From contig JAHHTB010000112.1 of assembly GCA_020024855.1 (NCBI GenBank), forward strand, positions 1-6,195: 6,195 bases of DNA, read 5' to 3'. The DNA is from Fusobacterium sp. Its GTDB lineage: Bacteria; Fusobacteriota; Fusobacteriia; Fusobacteriales; Fusobacteriaceae. The translations under genes and the position numbers were made by a program. Of this stretch, positions 6,133 through 6,195 are shown piece by piece. Each line of letters opens with the position of its first letter. Position 1 is the first letter of the stretch. The notes below the pieces were generated by a model that ran no database searches, was not told where the DNA came from, and worked only from the letters and a program-made list of their open reading frames with translations.

Positions 6133-6195
6133 ATGCATGTATTTATAAATAAAAAAATACCTATATGGGAAAAATCAAATCTTACGTTAGAAGAA
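6133..6195 (+). CDS. Tn916-type excisionase-like protein, N-terminal 21 residues (runs off right edge)
   Basis: ATG at 6133-6135 opens a frame that is still open at the right edge. The visible peptide contains KKIPIWEKSN followed by LTLEE. From memory of the family, small Tn916 Xis-like excisionases begin with a very similar block (IPIWE, a short gap, then LTIEEAS leading into a winged-helix DNA-binding domain). Such proteins bind element ends and direct the integrase toward excision. The start is the only ATG in frame after the stop TAG at 6103-6105; the ribosome binding site is weak (AAAGAA at 6124-6129). It is divergent from rbsR with about 140 bases between the start codons. Only 21 residues are visible, so the family call is tentative; a stand-alone helix-turn-helix protein not tied to any element is the main alternative. 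Confidence 0.55.
   Translation, partial: MHVFINKKIPIWEKSNLTLEE

Noticed and set aside
6140..6151. TATTTATAAATA, a perfect 12-base palindrome
   Set aside because: It is made only of A and T in a very AT-rich region, lies within the probable coding sequence, and has no partner repeat nearby, so chance is the simplest explanation.

Overview
The window is a strongly AT-rich stretch of bacterial chromosome. It is filled almost entirely by a complete ribose uptake and phosphorylation operon on the minus strand. Codon choice is heavily A/T-ending (ATA, TTA, AGA, AAA). RbsB has a Sec signal peptide cut at an Ala-x-Ala site with no lipobox cysteine, which means a free periplasmic protein and so a cell with an outer membrane. 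Low GC, a diderm-type RbsB and strong AGGAGG/AGGTGAT ribosome binding sites together suggest a Fusobacteriota-type organism. This assignment is inferred from composition and protein style; no marker gene proves it.

Layout, in the direction of transcription (right to left): a sigma-70-type promoter (6025-6053) with a LacI-family operator over the expected transcription start (6005-6020), then rbsR (5048-5989), rbsK (4113-5036), rbsD (3719-4126), rbsA (2199-3710), rbsC (1295-2221) and rbsB (406-1278). Genes are separated by 8 to 16 bases or overlap by 14 to 23 bases, so a single transcript is expected. A long hairpin (351-398) follows rbsB and is the likely end of the transcript. Beyond it, a separate candidate promoter (266-295) and a strong ribosome binding site lead into an unrecognised reading frame that runs off the left edge (227 to 1).

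How the genes work together: RbsB captures ribose in the periplasm, and RbsC (membrane channel) with RbsA (double ATPase) import it. RbsD converts the pyranose form to the furanose form that RbsK phosphorylates to ribose 5-phosphate for the pentose phosphate pathway and nucleotide synthesis. RbsR, encoded first, most likely represses the whole operon including itself until ribose is present. The gene order R-K-D-A-C-B is the one known from Bacillus subtilis, not the E. coli order D-A-C-B-K-R.

At the right edge, on the plus strand and divergent from rbsR, the first 21 codons of another gene are visible (6133-6195). Their sequence resembles the start of Tn916-type excisionases, so a mobile element or its remnant may begin just outside the window. 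I found no CRISPR array, rRNA, tRNA, insertion sequence or riboswitch. Apart from the edges, this is a well-understood metabolic operon, and I do not see a new biological system inside it.
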